A DNA stretch of 64,000 bases, from assembly GCF_040930455.2 (NCBI RefSeq), contig NZ_CP170494.1. One strand, written 5' to 3'. Below the pieces are notes generated by a model, which was not told where the DNA came from, made no database searches, and was given only the letters and a program-made list of their open reading frames with translations. Below are positions 25,402 to 34,344 of the stretch, piece after piece. Numbering within the stretch: the first letter of the stretch is position 1; every line of letters starts with the position of its first letter. The position numbers and the translations under genes are program-made. The stretch is from Neopusillimonas maritima. Lineage in GTDB: Bacteria > Pseudomonadota > Gammaproteobacteria > Burkholderiales > Burkholderiaceae_B.

Positions 25402-25991
25402 CGAGAGTTCCCTTTAAATTTGGACATCGTGGCCTCACCTTTTGCCGTTATTCCTTCACGCTGTATTACTTTACGAACCGTTAACCACAAAATACGCAAG
25501 TCCAGCCAAAGCGAATGATGATCAACGTACCAAACATCCAACTCAAACCGCTCTTCCCAATTTAAAGTATTACGGCCATTTACCTGTGCCCACCCTGTAA
25601 TACCGGGGCGTACTTCGTGGCGACGCGCCTGAAAAGAAGAATACAAAGGCAAATACTCCATTAGTAGGGGGCGCGGCCCAACCAGGCTCATATCACCTTT
25701 CAGCACATTCCATAACTCTGGTAACTCATCCAAACTAGACGCGCGCAAGAAACGCCCAAACCGCGTCAAGCGAAGCGCGTCGGGCAAAAGCTCACCTTTT
25801 GCATCTCGGGCATTCGTCATGGTTCTGAACTTATACATGGTAAAAGGCTTGCCGCCCAAGCCAGGCCGAACCTGGCTGAACAATACCGGCTTGCCCAAAG
25901 CCAAGCGCACCCAAACCGCCAGCACCGCACCGGGCAATGCCAGCAACAACAAGAGTATCAACGCTGCAACAATGTCAAATCCGCGCTTCAT
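25398..25991 (-). CDS. Undecaprenyl-phosphate sugar phosphotransferase (PglC/WlbG-like)
   Basis: 197 residues, the small monotopic form of the family. One re-entrant helix (DIVAALILLLLLALPGAVLA) is followed by the catalytic region KFRTMTNARDAKGELLPD, the LRASSLDELPELWNVLKGDM stretch and VGPRPLLMEY. PglC-class enzymes transfer the first phospho-sugar, often diNAcBac or a related 4-acetamido sugar, to undecaprenyl phosphate. Overlaps of 4 bp on both sides show tight coupling to the neighbouring genes. Confidence 0.87.
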   Translation of the reverse strand: MKRGFDIVAALILLLLLALPGAVLAVWVRLALGKPVLFSQVRPGLGGKPFTMYKFRTMTNARDAKGELLPDALRLTRFGRFLRASSLDELPELWNVLKGDMSLVGPRPLLMEYLPLYSSFQARRHEVRPGITGWAQVNGRNTLNWEERFELDVWYVDHHSLWLDLRILWLTVRKVIQREGITAKGEATMSKFKGNSR

Positions 25992-27214
25992 GTATCCTCG
26001 GGAAATAGAATATCCGCATATTGCTGCGCCAGCGTTCGATATTGCCGATTAGCCAGAAGCCATTCGCGACCTTTGTTTCCCATCGCTTCGCGTTCGGGCG
26101 CCCCCATGTCTGCATAGCGTTTTATCTCATCAGCCAATGCACCTACATTACCAGCCGGCACGAACGACCCACACTGGGCTTCGTTAATCATGGACGGATA
26201 CCCCGTATAGGATGCAACCACCGGCTTTCCTGCCAGCATGTAGTCGATAACCTTGTTCAGCGATTGCCCATAAACCCAAACCTCGGACACATGCACCGAG
26301 AAGTACACAACATCACAATAGCCAAGCACCGACGAAACCTGATCTTTCGGAACCTTGGGCGCAAAAGTAATGTTAGGCAAGGAACCATACTCGGCCTCGT
26401 AAGCCTTACGTAAGTCACCATCCCCCACCAGCAAAAAATGAATATGCGGTTGATCTTGCAACGATCTGGCGCACAGCAAAAACGTATCCAAGGCGTTCGC
26501 GATGCCCATGCTACCCACATGCGCGACGACAAACTTTCCTTGTGGTATCCATTTCAATCGGTAATCTTCAGGTAATGGCGGCGGCACAGCAAGTGCCGTT
26601 TCGTCCACCCCCATAGGAACACAATGCACGAGCCGAGGGTAACCCAGCACTTTAGTAACATGCGCCTGCAAATTTGGCATGGTGCCCACAACCTCGTCTG
26701 CATGCTTGTAGGCCAGTTTTTCAATAAACCCCAACGCCAGTACAAACGGGTTCCAGCGACTAACCCCCCCCTCTTCCACAAGCGTTAGCGGCCAGATATC
26801 GCGAATCTCCACAACAAGACGGCAACCGAGCCACTTGCGCCACCAAAACCCATTCAGTACGGTTAGTAACGAAAGGCTGGAAACAACCACCACATCGGGC
26901 CGGGGCAACGAACTCTTGGGAAAACGCAATAAACGCCATTCAAAATCAAACCAACTTAGTACGCGCCGCATCGACTTCGCAACGTCGTATTTCATCGTGC
27001 GCAACCAGCAAAGCTGCAGGCCATCCACTTTCTCTATTTTGTAGGGGGAGTCAAGCCTGGGAACCTCGGCCAGTTTGTTCGAGTCTGACGTAATAATGAC
27101 GCAGTTGTATCCCAACTTCGCCAATTCACGCATAATTAAATAGCCCCGCCCGCCTGCACTCGCCTTGGCAGGAGGCGACACATACTTCGATACATACCAA
27201 ATACAAGGTTTCAT
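25988..27214 (-). CDS. Glycosyltransferase family 4 (WbuB-like)
   Basis: 408 residues. The N-terminal acceptor domain opens CIWYVSKYVSPPAKASAGGRG; the C-terminal nucleotide-sugar domain has FVVAHVGSMGIANALDTFLL and the EX7E-like region near YMLAGKPVVASYTGYPSMIN. Start ATG 27214 is used; the frame extends to a TTG only. It likely adds the second sugar, since it is coupled to the PglC-like gene. Confidence 0.82.
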   Translation of the reverse strand: MKPCIWYVSKYVSPPAKASAGGRGYLIMRELAKLGYNCVIITSDSNKLAEVPRLDSPYKIEKVDGLQLCWLRTMKYDVAKSMRRVLSWFDFEWRLLRFPKSSLPRPDVVVVSSLSLLTVLNGFWWRKWLGCRLVVEIRDIWPLTLVEEGGVSRWNPFVLALGFIEKLAYKHADEVVGTMPNLQAHVTKVLGYPRLVHCVPMGVDETALAVPPPLPEDYRLKWIPQGKFVVAHVGSMGIANALDTFLLCARSLQDQPHIHFLLVGDGDLRKAYEAEYGSLPNITFAPKVPKDQVSSVLGYCDVVYFSVHVSEVWVYGQSLNKVIDYMLAGKPVVASYTGYPSMINEAQCGSFVPAGNVGALADEIKRYADMGAPEREAMGNKGREWLLANRQYRTLAQQYADILFPEDT

Positions 27215-27235
27215 AAAAAGCCTGAGTCCTGCCAA

Positions 27236-29047
27236 TTAGTACAAGCGCGGAATGCGGTTCACTACCTTAATGACCTCTTGAAAATCCAAACCTACGGCAT
27301 CCAGATACCATTTGATATTAGGATAACGTGGGGTGTTTTCCTCTTGAACCAACGCCAGCGCTTCGTCGCGACTGATATCGCCTTCACGAATTTGGTTACT
27401 GCGGAACGTGTCGTGCTCGGTAAAGCCCGCAACGGTGTAGTAAATATAGTTGTAGAACGCGGCGGTGCCGTCACCAATACGCCAAGTGGTTTGGGTATCA
27501 GGCGCACGCTCCCAATCGTACTGGTCTAAGGTATCTTCAATTAACCGCTCATCCCAACGCCAGTAATCGAATATATGGTAGTAGTCGGTTTTCTTCGTGA
27601 AGCTTCGGTAATACTCGCCCGATAAGGTATCCCATAAGGAACTGTTGAAGTAGCCAGGACTTTGCAACATGGCTTTCAAGCGTAAATATTGGTATCGAAG
27701 TTGTTTCATCGCGCCATGGCTGTATACGCGTTTCTCTTCAAAATTGGGTGGAATACCCAGAAACCCTGCTTTGAAATGCGTGACCTCTAAAGGGTTGATA
27801 CCCCACAAGTTCAAGCTAATACCGGTTTGCTGTTTAATGGTTTCAATATGTCGAAAGAAGTGCTTATCGCCCGCCGTTAAAATACTGATCATGCCTAAAT
27901 GGGGCGACTTTAACCATGCTTGTAAATTCATTCGAATATTGCGCCGCTTTTTGGCAATGTCGTCGGCCACAATAATATTCTCCACTCCTAGCTCGGCGCA
28001 CATGCGACTAATATTACGCCGACCCAAGTCAGTTACCATGCCCCAATCATAGGTGTACGTTACCGGCTTCATCTTCAGTTCTTTCACGACAAGATGCAAA
28101 CCATAGCAACTGTCGCGCCCCCCGGAAAACGGCACAATACAGTCGTTTCCTTCTGTTCTTCGATACTGCTCAACCACTTCAAATAATTCTTCTTTCGGCC
28201 GAGGACGATTGCGAGGCTTGTAATGGCGGCAATAATTACAGACCCCTTGCGAATCGAATGAAATAAACGGCATGGTTGACGGCAAAATGCAGCGCGTGCA
28301 ACGTTGCAAATTATGGGGATGGTATTCCAGCAAACGCTCTTCCGAAGCAGAAAAGGTCAGCGGTGGAATCAAATTGCCCGCGCGCCCAGCGCGATCGGAC
28401 ACCTGCATGGGCTTTTCCGTGGCCGGAATATCAAGCACGACAGAATCCCGAACCTGAACGATGGTGTCACACCCTACCTCTTCCAGCGGGAAGCTTTCCG
28501 AGGCAAAATAGATGCACCCTGCCTTATGGCCTGTGTACAGGCTGCCATTATTCGAAAACAAGCACAACTTCCCCAGCTTGGGCAGCACCAATGCACAGGC
28601 GACAACACCGCGACAAAGTTGCAACACCGCTTCGGCAATCCCGTCTACTTCCCCGCCGCGCGACAAATGTTGTGCCGCAATCGCGTTTATCACCTCGGTG
28701 TCTATTTGCAGCGCCGGACTTTGCTGAATATGAGGCCATATCTCTTCATGATTCACAATAATGCCATTGTGAATGACGGCAACATTGTCGCGAACAACCG
28801 GTTGATTATCCGTTAGCCCGTTGGTAATTAAGCGACTATGCCCCATTACTACTTGGGAATGATATGGCGAGACCTCGTGAACCAAACGGGTAATGGCGTA
28901 GTCGGCCCGGCTCACTTCATAATGGTCACCCTGGAAGAACAACAAACCGCTGGAGTCGCGCCCACGTTGTTCAGCGCGCCGTATAAGACGATTCAAATCA
29001 TCACGCAAGAGAGTAGACGATGAGACAATGCCAAAAATTCCGCACAT
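27236..29047 (-). CDS. Fused class-II glutaminase and WbpG-type N-acetyl sugar amidotransferase
   Basis: 603 residues. Residues 1-215 are a class-II glutamine amidotransferase (N-terminal MCGIFGIV, so Cys becomes the nucleophile; GHSRLITNG; IHNGIIVNHEEIW). Then comes a zinc-ribbon-like CTRC...CNYC pair, and a PP-loop ATPase (VPFSGGRDSCYGL) of the WbpG/PseA family. WbpG normally receives ammonia from separate HisH/HisF-like partners; here the glutaminase is fused and no hisF/hisH-like genes lie nearby. It probably converts a uronic acid carboxylate to an amide, such as ManNAc3NAcA to its amide form. ATG 29047 is the only sensible start because it exposes Cys2. Confidence 0.82.
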   Translation of the reverse strand: MCGIFGIVSSSTLLRDDLNRLIRRAEQRGRDSSGLLFFQGDHYEVSRADYAITRLVHEVSPYHSQVVMGHSRLITNGLTDNQPVVRDNVAVIHNGIIVNHEEIWPHIQQSPALQIDTEVINAIAAQHLSRGGEVDGIAEAVLQLCRGVVACALVLPKLGKLCLFSNNGSLYTGHKAGCIYFASESFPLEEVGCDTIVQVRDSVVLDIPATEKPMQVSDRAGRAGNLIPPLTFSASEERLLEYHPHNLQRCTRCILPSTMPFISFDSQGVCNYCRHYKPRNRPRPKEELFEVVEQYRRTEGNDCIVPFSGGRDSCYGLHLVVKELKMKPVTYTYDWGMVTDLGRRNISRMCAELGVENIIVADDIAKKRRNIRMNLQAWLKSPHLGMISILTAGDKHFFRHIETIKQQTGISLNLWGINPLEVTHFKAGFLGIPPNFEEKRVYSHGAMKQLRYQYLRLKAMLQSPGYFNSSLWDTLSGEYYRSFTKKTDYYHIFDYWRWDERLIEDTLDQYDWERAPDTQTTWRIGDGTAAFYNYIYYTVAGFTEHDTFRSNQIREGDISRDEALALVQEENTPRYPNIKWYLDAVGLDFQEVIKVVNRIPRLY

Positions 29048-29116
29048 AATTCTTGCGTTCCAATCCAATTAAAAGCCGGGCTCAAAGCAGCCCTGTAAAC
29101 TGTATGCCTACCGCAT

Positions 29117-29173
29117 TATAATCACCCGCTAAGTCATAACACCTAGCCTCGCTGGTGGCTAAACCTCTATAAT
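29117..29173 (+). promoter_or_regulatory. Two TATAAT hexamers before wlbA
   Basis: Perfect TATAAT at 29117-29122 and 29168-29173 in the 171-bp divergent gap, 97 and 46 nt before the wlbA ATG. The -35 regions are weak (TGTAAA, 17 bp before the first). Promoter function is inferred. Confidence 0.4.
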
Positions 29174-29218
29174 CTATAACTTTATCGACTCGTTTCTTAA
29201 ACACAAAACCCTTTAACT

Positions 29219-30166
29219 ATGAAAAACTTCGCACTTATTGGTGCCGCCGGCTATATTGCCCCCCGGCACATGCAGGCTATCAAGGCAACCGGCAACGACC
29301 TGGTGGCCGCCCTTGATATGAACGACTCCGTTGGCATTATCGACAGCCACTTTCCTGATGCGGAGTTTTTCACTGAATTTGAACGCTTCGACCGCCATAT
29401 CGACAAACTACGCCGAACAAAATCTAACCAAAAGGTGGATTTCGTTTCCATTTGCTCACCCAACTATCTGCACGATTCGCACATGCGCTTCGCGTTGCGC
29501 TCTGAGGCCGATGCCATCTGTGAAAAGCCGTTGGTGTTGAACCCCTGGAATATCGACGGCCTGCTAGATATAGAAAAAGATACCGGGCGCAAGGTAAACA
29601 CCATTTTGCAATTGCGTGTTCACCCGGCCATTATGGCCCTGCGCGAAAAAGTACAAAATGAATCGAAAGACACCAAGCACGAGGTAGACCTTACCTACAT
29701 CACGTCTCGCGGGCATTGGTACCTGCAGTCGTGGAAAGGCGATGAGAAAAAATCGGGCGGCATTGCCACCAATATTGGGGTGCACTTTTTCGATATGTTG
29801 CACTTCATTTTTGGCAAGCTACAAGCCAACATTGTTCACCACTCGTCCGACACGAAAGCCGCCGGCTATCTGGAATACGAACACGCACGCGTACGCTGGT
29901 TCTTGTCGATTAACATTGAAGACGTGCCCGCCGCGCAGCGCGACAAAGGCCAACGCACCTTCAGGTCGATTACCGTTGACGGTGAAGAAATTGAATTTTC
30001 CGGCGGCTTTACCGACCTGCACACGCGTAGCTACGAAGAGATTCTGGCGGGGCGTGGCTATGGCCTGGAAGACAACCGCACCGCCATTGAAACCGTCGCG
30101 TCTATTCGCCACGCAGCCATTGCCCCCTTAAGCGGCGATTTCCACCCATTCTTGAAAAAAGATTAA
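29219..30166 (+). CDS. wlbA: UDP-N-acetylglucosaminuronate 3-dehydrogenase (WlbA/WbpB)
   Basis: 315-residue Gfo/Idh/MocA oxidoreductase. It opens MKNFALIGAAGYIAPRHMQA, has the nicotinamide-side motif CEKPLVLNPWN and the catalytic-region GGIATNIGVHFFDML. The family oxidises C3 of UDP-GlcNAcA to the 3-keto sugar, the first step towards UDP-ManNAc3NAcA after the C6 dehydrogenase. WlbC (44896), WlbB (46037) and WlbD (33209) would complete the path. The C6 dehydrogenase (WbpA/WlbO-type) is not in the window. Confidence 0.88.
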   Translation: MKNFALIGAAGYIAPRHMQAIKATGNDLVAALDMNDSVGIIDSHFPDAEFFTEFERFDRHIDKLRRTKSNQKVDFVSICSPNYLHDSHMRFALRSEADAICEKPLVLNPWNIDGLLDIEKDTGRKVNTILQLRVHPAIMALREKVQNESKDTKHEVDLTYITSRGHWYLQSWKGDEKKSGGIATNIGVHFFDMLHFIFGKLQANIVHHSSDTKAAGYLEYEHARVRWFLSINIEDVPAAQRDKGQRTFRSITVDGEEIEFSGGFTDLHTRSYEEILAGRGYGLEDNRTAIETVASIRHAAIAPLSGDFHPFLKKD

Positions 30167-30168
30167 CT

Positions 30169-31302
30169 ATGATCAAGGTCGTGCACCTTACGTCTGCACA
30201 CCCTCGATATGACATCAGAATCTTCGAGAAAGAATGCCGTTCGTTGGCGCAAGCCGGCTTCAATGTAACCCTTGTTGTTGCAGACGGCTTGCCCAACGAA
30301 ACATTACACGGGGTCGATATTGCTTCGGTGGGGCCCGCGGGCAGTCGCTGGAAAAGAATGACATCCACCGCTCGGCATGTGGCAAGCAAAGCACTTTCCT
30401 TAAAAGCGGATATTTACCATTTGCACGACCCAGAGTTGCTGCCCCATGCAAAATCATTGAGCCGCCAAGGGGCAGCAGTTATTTTCGACGCGCATGAAGA
30501 CTTGCCAAAGCAAGTACGCAGCAAACCTTATTTACCGTTTTGGATAAAAGGCGCGGCTTCAGCGCTTAGCGCCAAGCTGGAACAACACTTTTCACGCCAC
30601 CTTACGGGCGTTGTAAGTGCCACCCCGAACATTACCCAAAAATTCAGCCAGTTCTGCACGCACAGCACCACGATTCACAACTACCCCACACCCGAGGCGT
30701 TTAACGACACCCCAACACCTTACGAAAACCGCCCCCCATTTGCCGTATACGTAGGAGGCCTCACTAAGCTGCGAGGTATTACGGAACTCGTAACTGCAGT
30801 AGGGCTGTCACAACATGATTGCCGATTGCTTCTGGCCGGCGATTTCAGCAACAGCGATTTTGAACAGCAACTACACAGGCTACCGGGCTGGGAAAAAGTA
30901 GATTATTTAGGCTATTTAAGCCGTGAAGAAATTCACACAACGCTGGAAAAAGCTCGTTTAGGGCTAGTGCTTTTACACCCCACAGTGAACTATGTAGAGG
31001 CTCTACCCATTAAGCTGTTCGAATATATGGCCGCCGGCATTCCTGTACTGGCCTCGAATTTCCCCTTGTGGGAAAGCATTATCAAGACCCACAAATGCGG
31101 TATATGCGTAAATCCGCTGAACCCTGCTGAAATTGCCCAAGCTATAGACTACCTGCTTAGCCACCCAAACGAGGCCCAACGCATGGGCCAGAATGGTTAT
31201 AGGGCGATGCGGGAACACTTTAACTGGGCGACGGAAGCCACCAACCTTGTTCAGTTTTACAAACAAGTGCTCACCAACAAGGATTCCGTATGTGCGGCAT
31301 AA
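30169..31302 (+). CDS. Glycosyltransferase family 4 (WlbH/WbpH-like)
   Basis: 377 residues. It opens KVVHLTSAHPRYDIRIFEKE, carries DIYHLHDPELLPHA, DAHEDLPKQV, and in the second domain GGLTKLRGITELV and LPIKLFEYMAAGIPVLASNF (the EX7E-type nucleotide-sugar site). It starts 2 bp after wlbA and overlaps the AsnB-like gene by 13 bp, so all three are co-translated. It probably adds one of the uronic sugars. Confidence 0.84.
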   Translation: MIKVVHLTSAHPRYDIRIFEKECRSLAQAGFNVTLVVADGLPNETLHGVDIASVGPAGSRWKRMTSTARHVASKALSLKADIYHLHDPELLPHAKSLSRQGAAVIFDAHEDLPKQVRSKPYLPFWIKGAASALSAKLEQHFSRHLTGVVSATPNITQKFSQFCTHSTTIHNYPTPEAFNDTPTPYENRPPFAVYVGGLTKLRGITELVTAVGLSQHDCRLLLAGDFSNSDFEQQLHRLPGWEKVDYLGYLSREEIHTTLEKARLGLVLLHPTVNYVEALPIKLFEYMAAGIPVLASNFPLWESIIKTHKCGICVNPLNPAEIAQAIDYLLSHPNEAQRMGQNGYRAMREHFNWATEATNLVQFYKQVLTNKDSVCAA

Positions 31303-33212
31303 CCGGCGGGTGGTGGCCGCAGGGGAGCCCTGATAGTGCCTTACGCGTAAGCACAGCACTTGATCGGCTGAGACATCGCGGCCCTAACGACCGCGGGCAT
31401 GAAATTTACCCATTGGGTTTTGGGGAGTTGCACCTGGGCCACACCCGGCTTTCCATTCTGGATTTAAGCCCCGCAGGGCACCAACCCATGGCAAGCTACG
31501 ATGGCCGCCTAAGCATTGTGTACAACGGCGAAATATACAACTACAAAGAAATACGAGCAGAACTGCAGCAACAGGGCTTCCGGTTCACCACCCAAACCGA
31601 TACCGAGGTGTTACTTAATGCCTGGCTATGTTGGGGCCCCGCCTGCCTGCCCAAACTGGAAGGCATGTTTGCTTTTGCGCTATACGACAAGCAAGACCAT
31701 AGCCTTACCCTGGTGCGCGACCCATTCGGTATCAAGCCTTTGTTCTATTACCACCACGATAATCAGCTGTTATTCGGGTCGGAACAAACAGCCATGTTGG
31801 CATTAGTACCCCAAAAGCCGGAGCTGAACTGGCAGCGCTGCTACGACTATTTAGTTCATGGGCAATACGACAACCAAGAAGACACTTTTCTGGCCGGTAT
31901 ACGGCATTTGTTGCCTGGGCATCTGCTTCGCATTTCGTTACAGCAGCCCGCTAACGCCGAACCCCATCAGTGGTGGGCGCCCACCCTGCTAAAAAAAGAG
32001 AAACTTACATTTGACCAAGCAGTAGAGGCAGTTCGCGAACAGTTTTTACATAATATTCGCACGCATTTACGTAGCGACGTTCCCGTGGGGGCAGCATTAT
32101 CGGGAGGCATTGACTCGTCGGCCATTGTGTGTGGTATGCGCTACCTATATAAAGACCTACCCATCCACACCTTCAGCTATGTATCATCGGACCCCGCCAC
32201 AAGCGAAGAAAAGTGGATTGACCTTATCAACCAGCACACCGACGCAATTGCACACAAGGTACACATTCAACCCCAGGAGCTGGCAGAAGACCTGGACACC
32301 CTGGTGCAAGCCCAAGGTGAACCCTTCGGCAGTACCAGTATTTATGCACAGTTCCGTGTATTTAAACTGGCTCGAGAACAGAATATAACGGTAATGCTGG
32401 AAGGCCAAGGCGGTGACGAATTACTGGGGGGATATTCCGGCTACCCGGGTCACAGGCTACTAAGCCTGCTTGAGCAGCACCGCTACGGCGCCGCCCACGA
32501 CTTTGCCAAGCACTGGGCCAAATTAAACGGGTTAAGTTATCGCCACGCGTTAATGCACCTGGCGCATATTACCCTGCCACCCAAAGTATATGCACTGGCC
32601 CGACAGTTAACTGGGCGACCTTTTGAGCCTGACTGGTTGAATATTGATTTGCTGAAAGAGGCGGGCGTTAACTTATGTGACTATCGCCCCTCCTTAAGTA
32701 CCGACTTCAAAGGCCAACGGCTTATAGAAAAACTGGCTCATTCATTGCAAAGTTATGGGTTGCCGCATTTACTAAGACACGGTGACAGGAATGCCATGCA
32801 TTTTTCGATAGAGAGTCGAGTTCCTTTTTTAACGGTGCCGATTGCTAACTTGTGCCTCAACCTACCTGAAGATTATTTGATTTCTCCTGAGGCAGAAACA
32901 AAAAGGGTATTTCGGGCGGCGATGAGTGGTATTGTGCCTGACCTAATTCTTAATAGACACGATAAGATAGGTTTCGCTACTCCTGAAAAGCAGTGGCTTA
33001 ACACAATTAACAATAAAATGAAACAAAACACAAAATACAAAAGCGCCCCAGAATTTATTCAGCCAGCAGCAGTTGAAAATAAATTTAATGCTGATTTGAA
33101 AGAAAACCAGTTACATAAGTGGCAAGCATGGAGATATTTAAATTTCTCTCGGTGGTTGAATAAAACTGAAAACTTAATAAAACTCAATATCAATTCACCT
33201 CCCCGACGCTAA
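31290..33212 (+). CDS. Asparagine synthase-like amidotransferase, copy 1
   Basis: 640 residues. A class-II glutaminase domain (MCGITGGWW; RLSILDLSPAGHQPM; VYNGEIYNYKEIR) is followed by an AsnB-type ATP-binding domain (GAALSGGIDSSAIVCG). In O-antigen loci such enzymes (WbpS-like) amidate uronic acid sugars rather than make asparagine. It ends 4 bp into the convergent wlbD gene. The last 250 bp look more AT-rich than the start, where the composition shift of the locus begins. Confidence 0.83.
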   Translation: MCGITGGWWPQGSPDSALRVSTALDRLRHRGPNDRGHEIYPLGFGELHLGHTRLSILDLSPAGHQPMASYDGRLSIVYNGEIYNYKEIRAELQQQGFRFTTQTDTEVLLNAWLCWGPACLPKLEGMFAFALYDKQDHSLTLVRDPFGIKPLFYYHHDNQLLFGSEQTAMLALVPQKPELNWQRCYDYLVHGQYDNQEDTFLAGIRHLLPGHLLRISLQQPANAEPHQWWAPTLLKKEKLTFDQAVEAVREQFLHNIRTHLRSDVPVGAALSGGIDSSAIVCGMRYLYKDLPIHTFSYVSSDPATSEEKWIDLINQHTDAIAHKVHIQPQELAEDLDTLVQAQGEPFGSTSIYAQFRVFKLAREQNITVMLEGQGGDELLGGYSGYPGHRLLSLLEQHRYGAAHDFAKHWAKLNGLSYRHALMHLAHITLPPKVYALARQLTGRPFEPDWLNIDLLKEAGVNLCDYRPSLSTDFKGQRLIEKLAHSLQSYGLPHLLRHGDRNAMHFSIESRVPFLTVPIANLCLNLPEDYLISPEAETKRVFRAAMSGIVPDLILNRHDKIGFATPEKQWLNTINNKMKQNTKYKSAPEFIQPAAVENKFNADLKENQLHKWQAWRYLNFSRWLNKTENLIKLNINSPPRR

Positions 33213-34297
33213 GCTTCCAACTCCTTAATTATTTCATGAGCGGCGGAGCCATTGCCGTATGGAAAAACAACAATCGGAGACTTCTTGATAGCATGCCGCA
33301 TTGCTGTTCGAATAGTTTCCACATCGCTTGTTGGTGGCATTAGCTGATTCCATCCAGCTTCAACCAATTCGACCCATTCAGTTTCTTCCCTGAGTGTTAC
33401 GCAAGGCACTCCATGGAAAAACGCCTCCTTCTGCACGCCGCCAGAATCCGTAACAACTAGAGAGCTGTGCTTTTCAAGTTGTACCATATCCAGATACCCA
33501 ACAGGGTCCACCAAAAGAACGTCAGCGGAAATGCTTTCTAACAAACCAAGACTCTCAAGACGTCCTTTCGTGCGCGGATGCACCGGCCATACGATAGGCA
33601 TAATACTGTTAGCAGTTGAACTCAAAGCCTCTACGATCCTTCGCAAGACCGTGTCATTATCAGTATTCTCCGCCCGATGGATCGTGACTAAGATGTACTG
33701 TTTTGGATTTAGGCGAAGCTGCTCGAGAATCCCGCCGTGCGGAGACACTTTGGCACCGTGCTGCAGCGCCACATCGTACATAACATCACCGACTTGGTAT
33801 ATCGCGGTTTCGCTAACACCTTCTTGCAACAAATTTTTTGTGGCACTTTCAGTTGGAGTAAATAGCCAGGTTGAAATCCTGTCGGTCAAAATGCGATTTA
33901 TTTCTTCAGGCATCTTAAGGTTCCTAGAGCGAAGACCAGCTTCTACATGAGCGACAGGTATATGTAACTTACTCGCCACTAAAGCGCCTGCTAGAGTAGA
34001 GTTAGTATCACCGTAAACAAGAACGATATCAGGGCGTTCGCTAAGAACCACTTTTTCAACCTCTATAAGCATCCGGCCTGTCATTTCACCATGCGCACCA
34101 CCATTAATATTTAATTGGTACTTTGGCGTCCTCATACCTAATTCTTCGAAAAATACGTCAGACATATTTGCATCAAAGTGCTGGCCCGTATGGACGATTA
34201 CTTCATCCAAACTCGAGCTATCAGCAATTTGAGTCGACACAACACTTGCTTTAATGAATTGTGGGCGAGCCCCTAAAACCGTTAATATTTTTTTCAT
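33209..34297 (-). CDS. wlbD: UDP-GlcNAc3NAcA 2-epimerase (WlbD/WbpI)
   Basis: 362 residues, non-hydrolysing 2-epimerase: LTVLGARPQFIKASVVS, VIVHTGQHFDANMSDVFFEE, YGDTNSTLAGALVA, HVEAGLRS, MPEEINRILTD and TDSGGVQKEAFF are all present. The opening and the REETEWVELVEAGW segment fit the WbpI/WlbD branch, which epimerises UDP-GlcNAc3NAcA to UDP-ManNAc3NAcA. It is the last gene of the 46.6-33.2 kb minus-strand run. Confidence 0.85.
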   Translation of the reverse strand: MKKILTVLGARPQFIKASVVSTQIADSSSLDEVIVHTGQHFDANMSDVFFEELGMRTPKYQLNINGGAHGEMTGRMLIEVEKVVLSERPDIVLVYGDTNSTLAGALVASKLHIPVAHVEAGLRSRNLKMPEEINRILTDRISTWLFTPTESATKNLLQEGVSETAIYQVGDVMYDVALQHGAKVSPHGGILEQLRLNPKQYILVTIHRAENTDNDTVLRRIVEALSSTANSIMPIVWPVHPRTKGRLESLGLLESISADVLLVDPVGYLDMVQLEKHSSLVVTDSGGVQKEAFFHGVPCVTLREETEWVELVEAGWNQLMPPTSDVETIRTAMRHAIKKSPIVVFPYGNGSAAHEIIKELEA

Positions 34298-34344
34298 CCG
34301 TTAACCATTTTTAGAGTATTTTTAAATAAAATTTTAAATAGACC

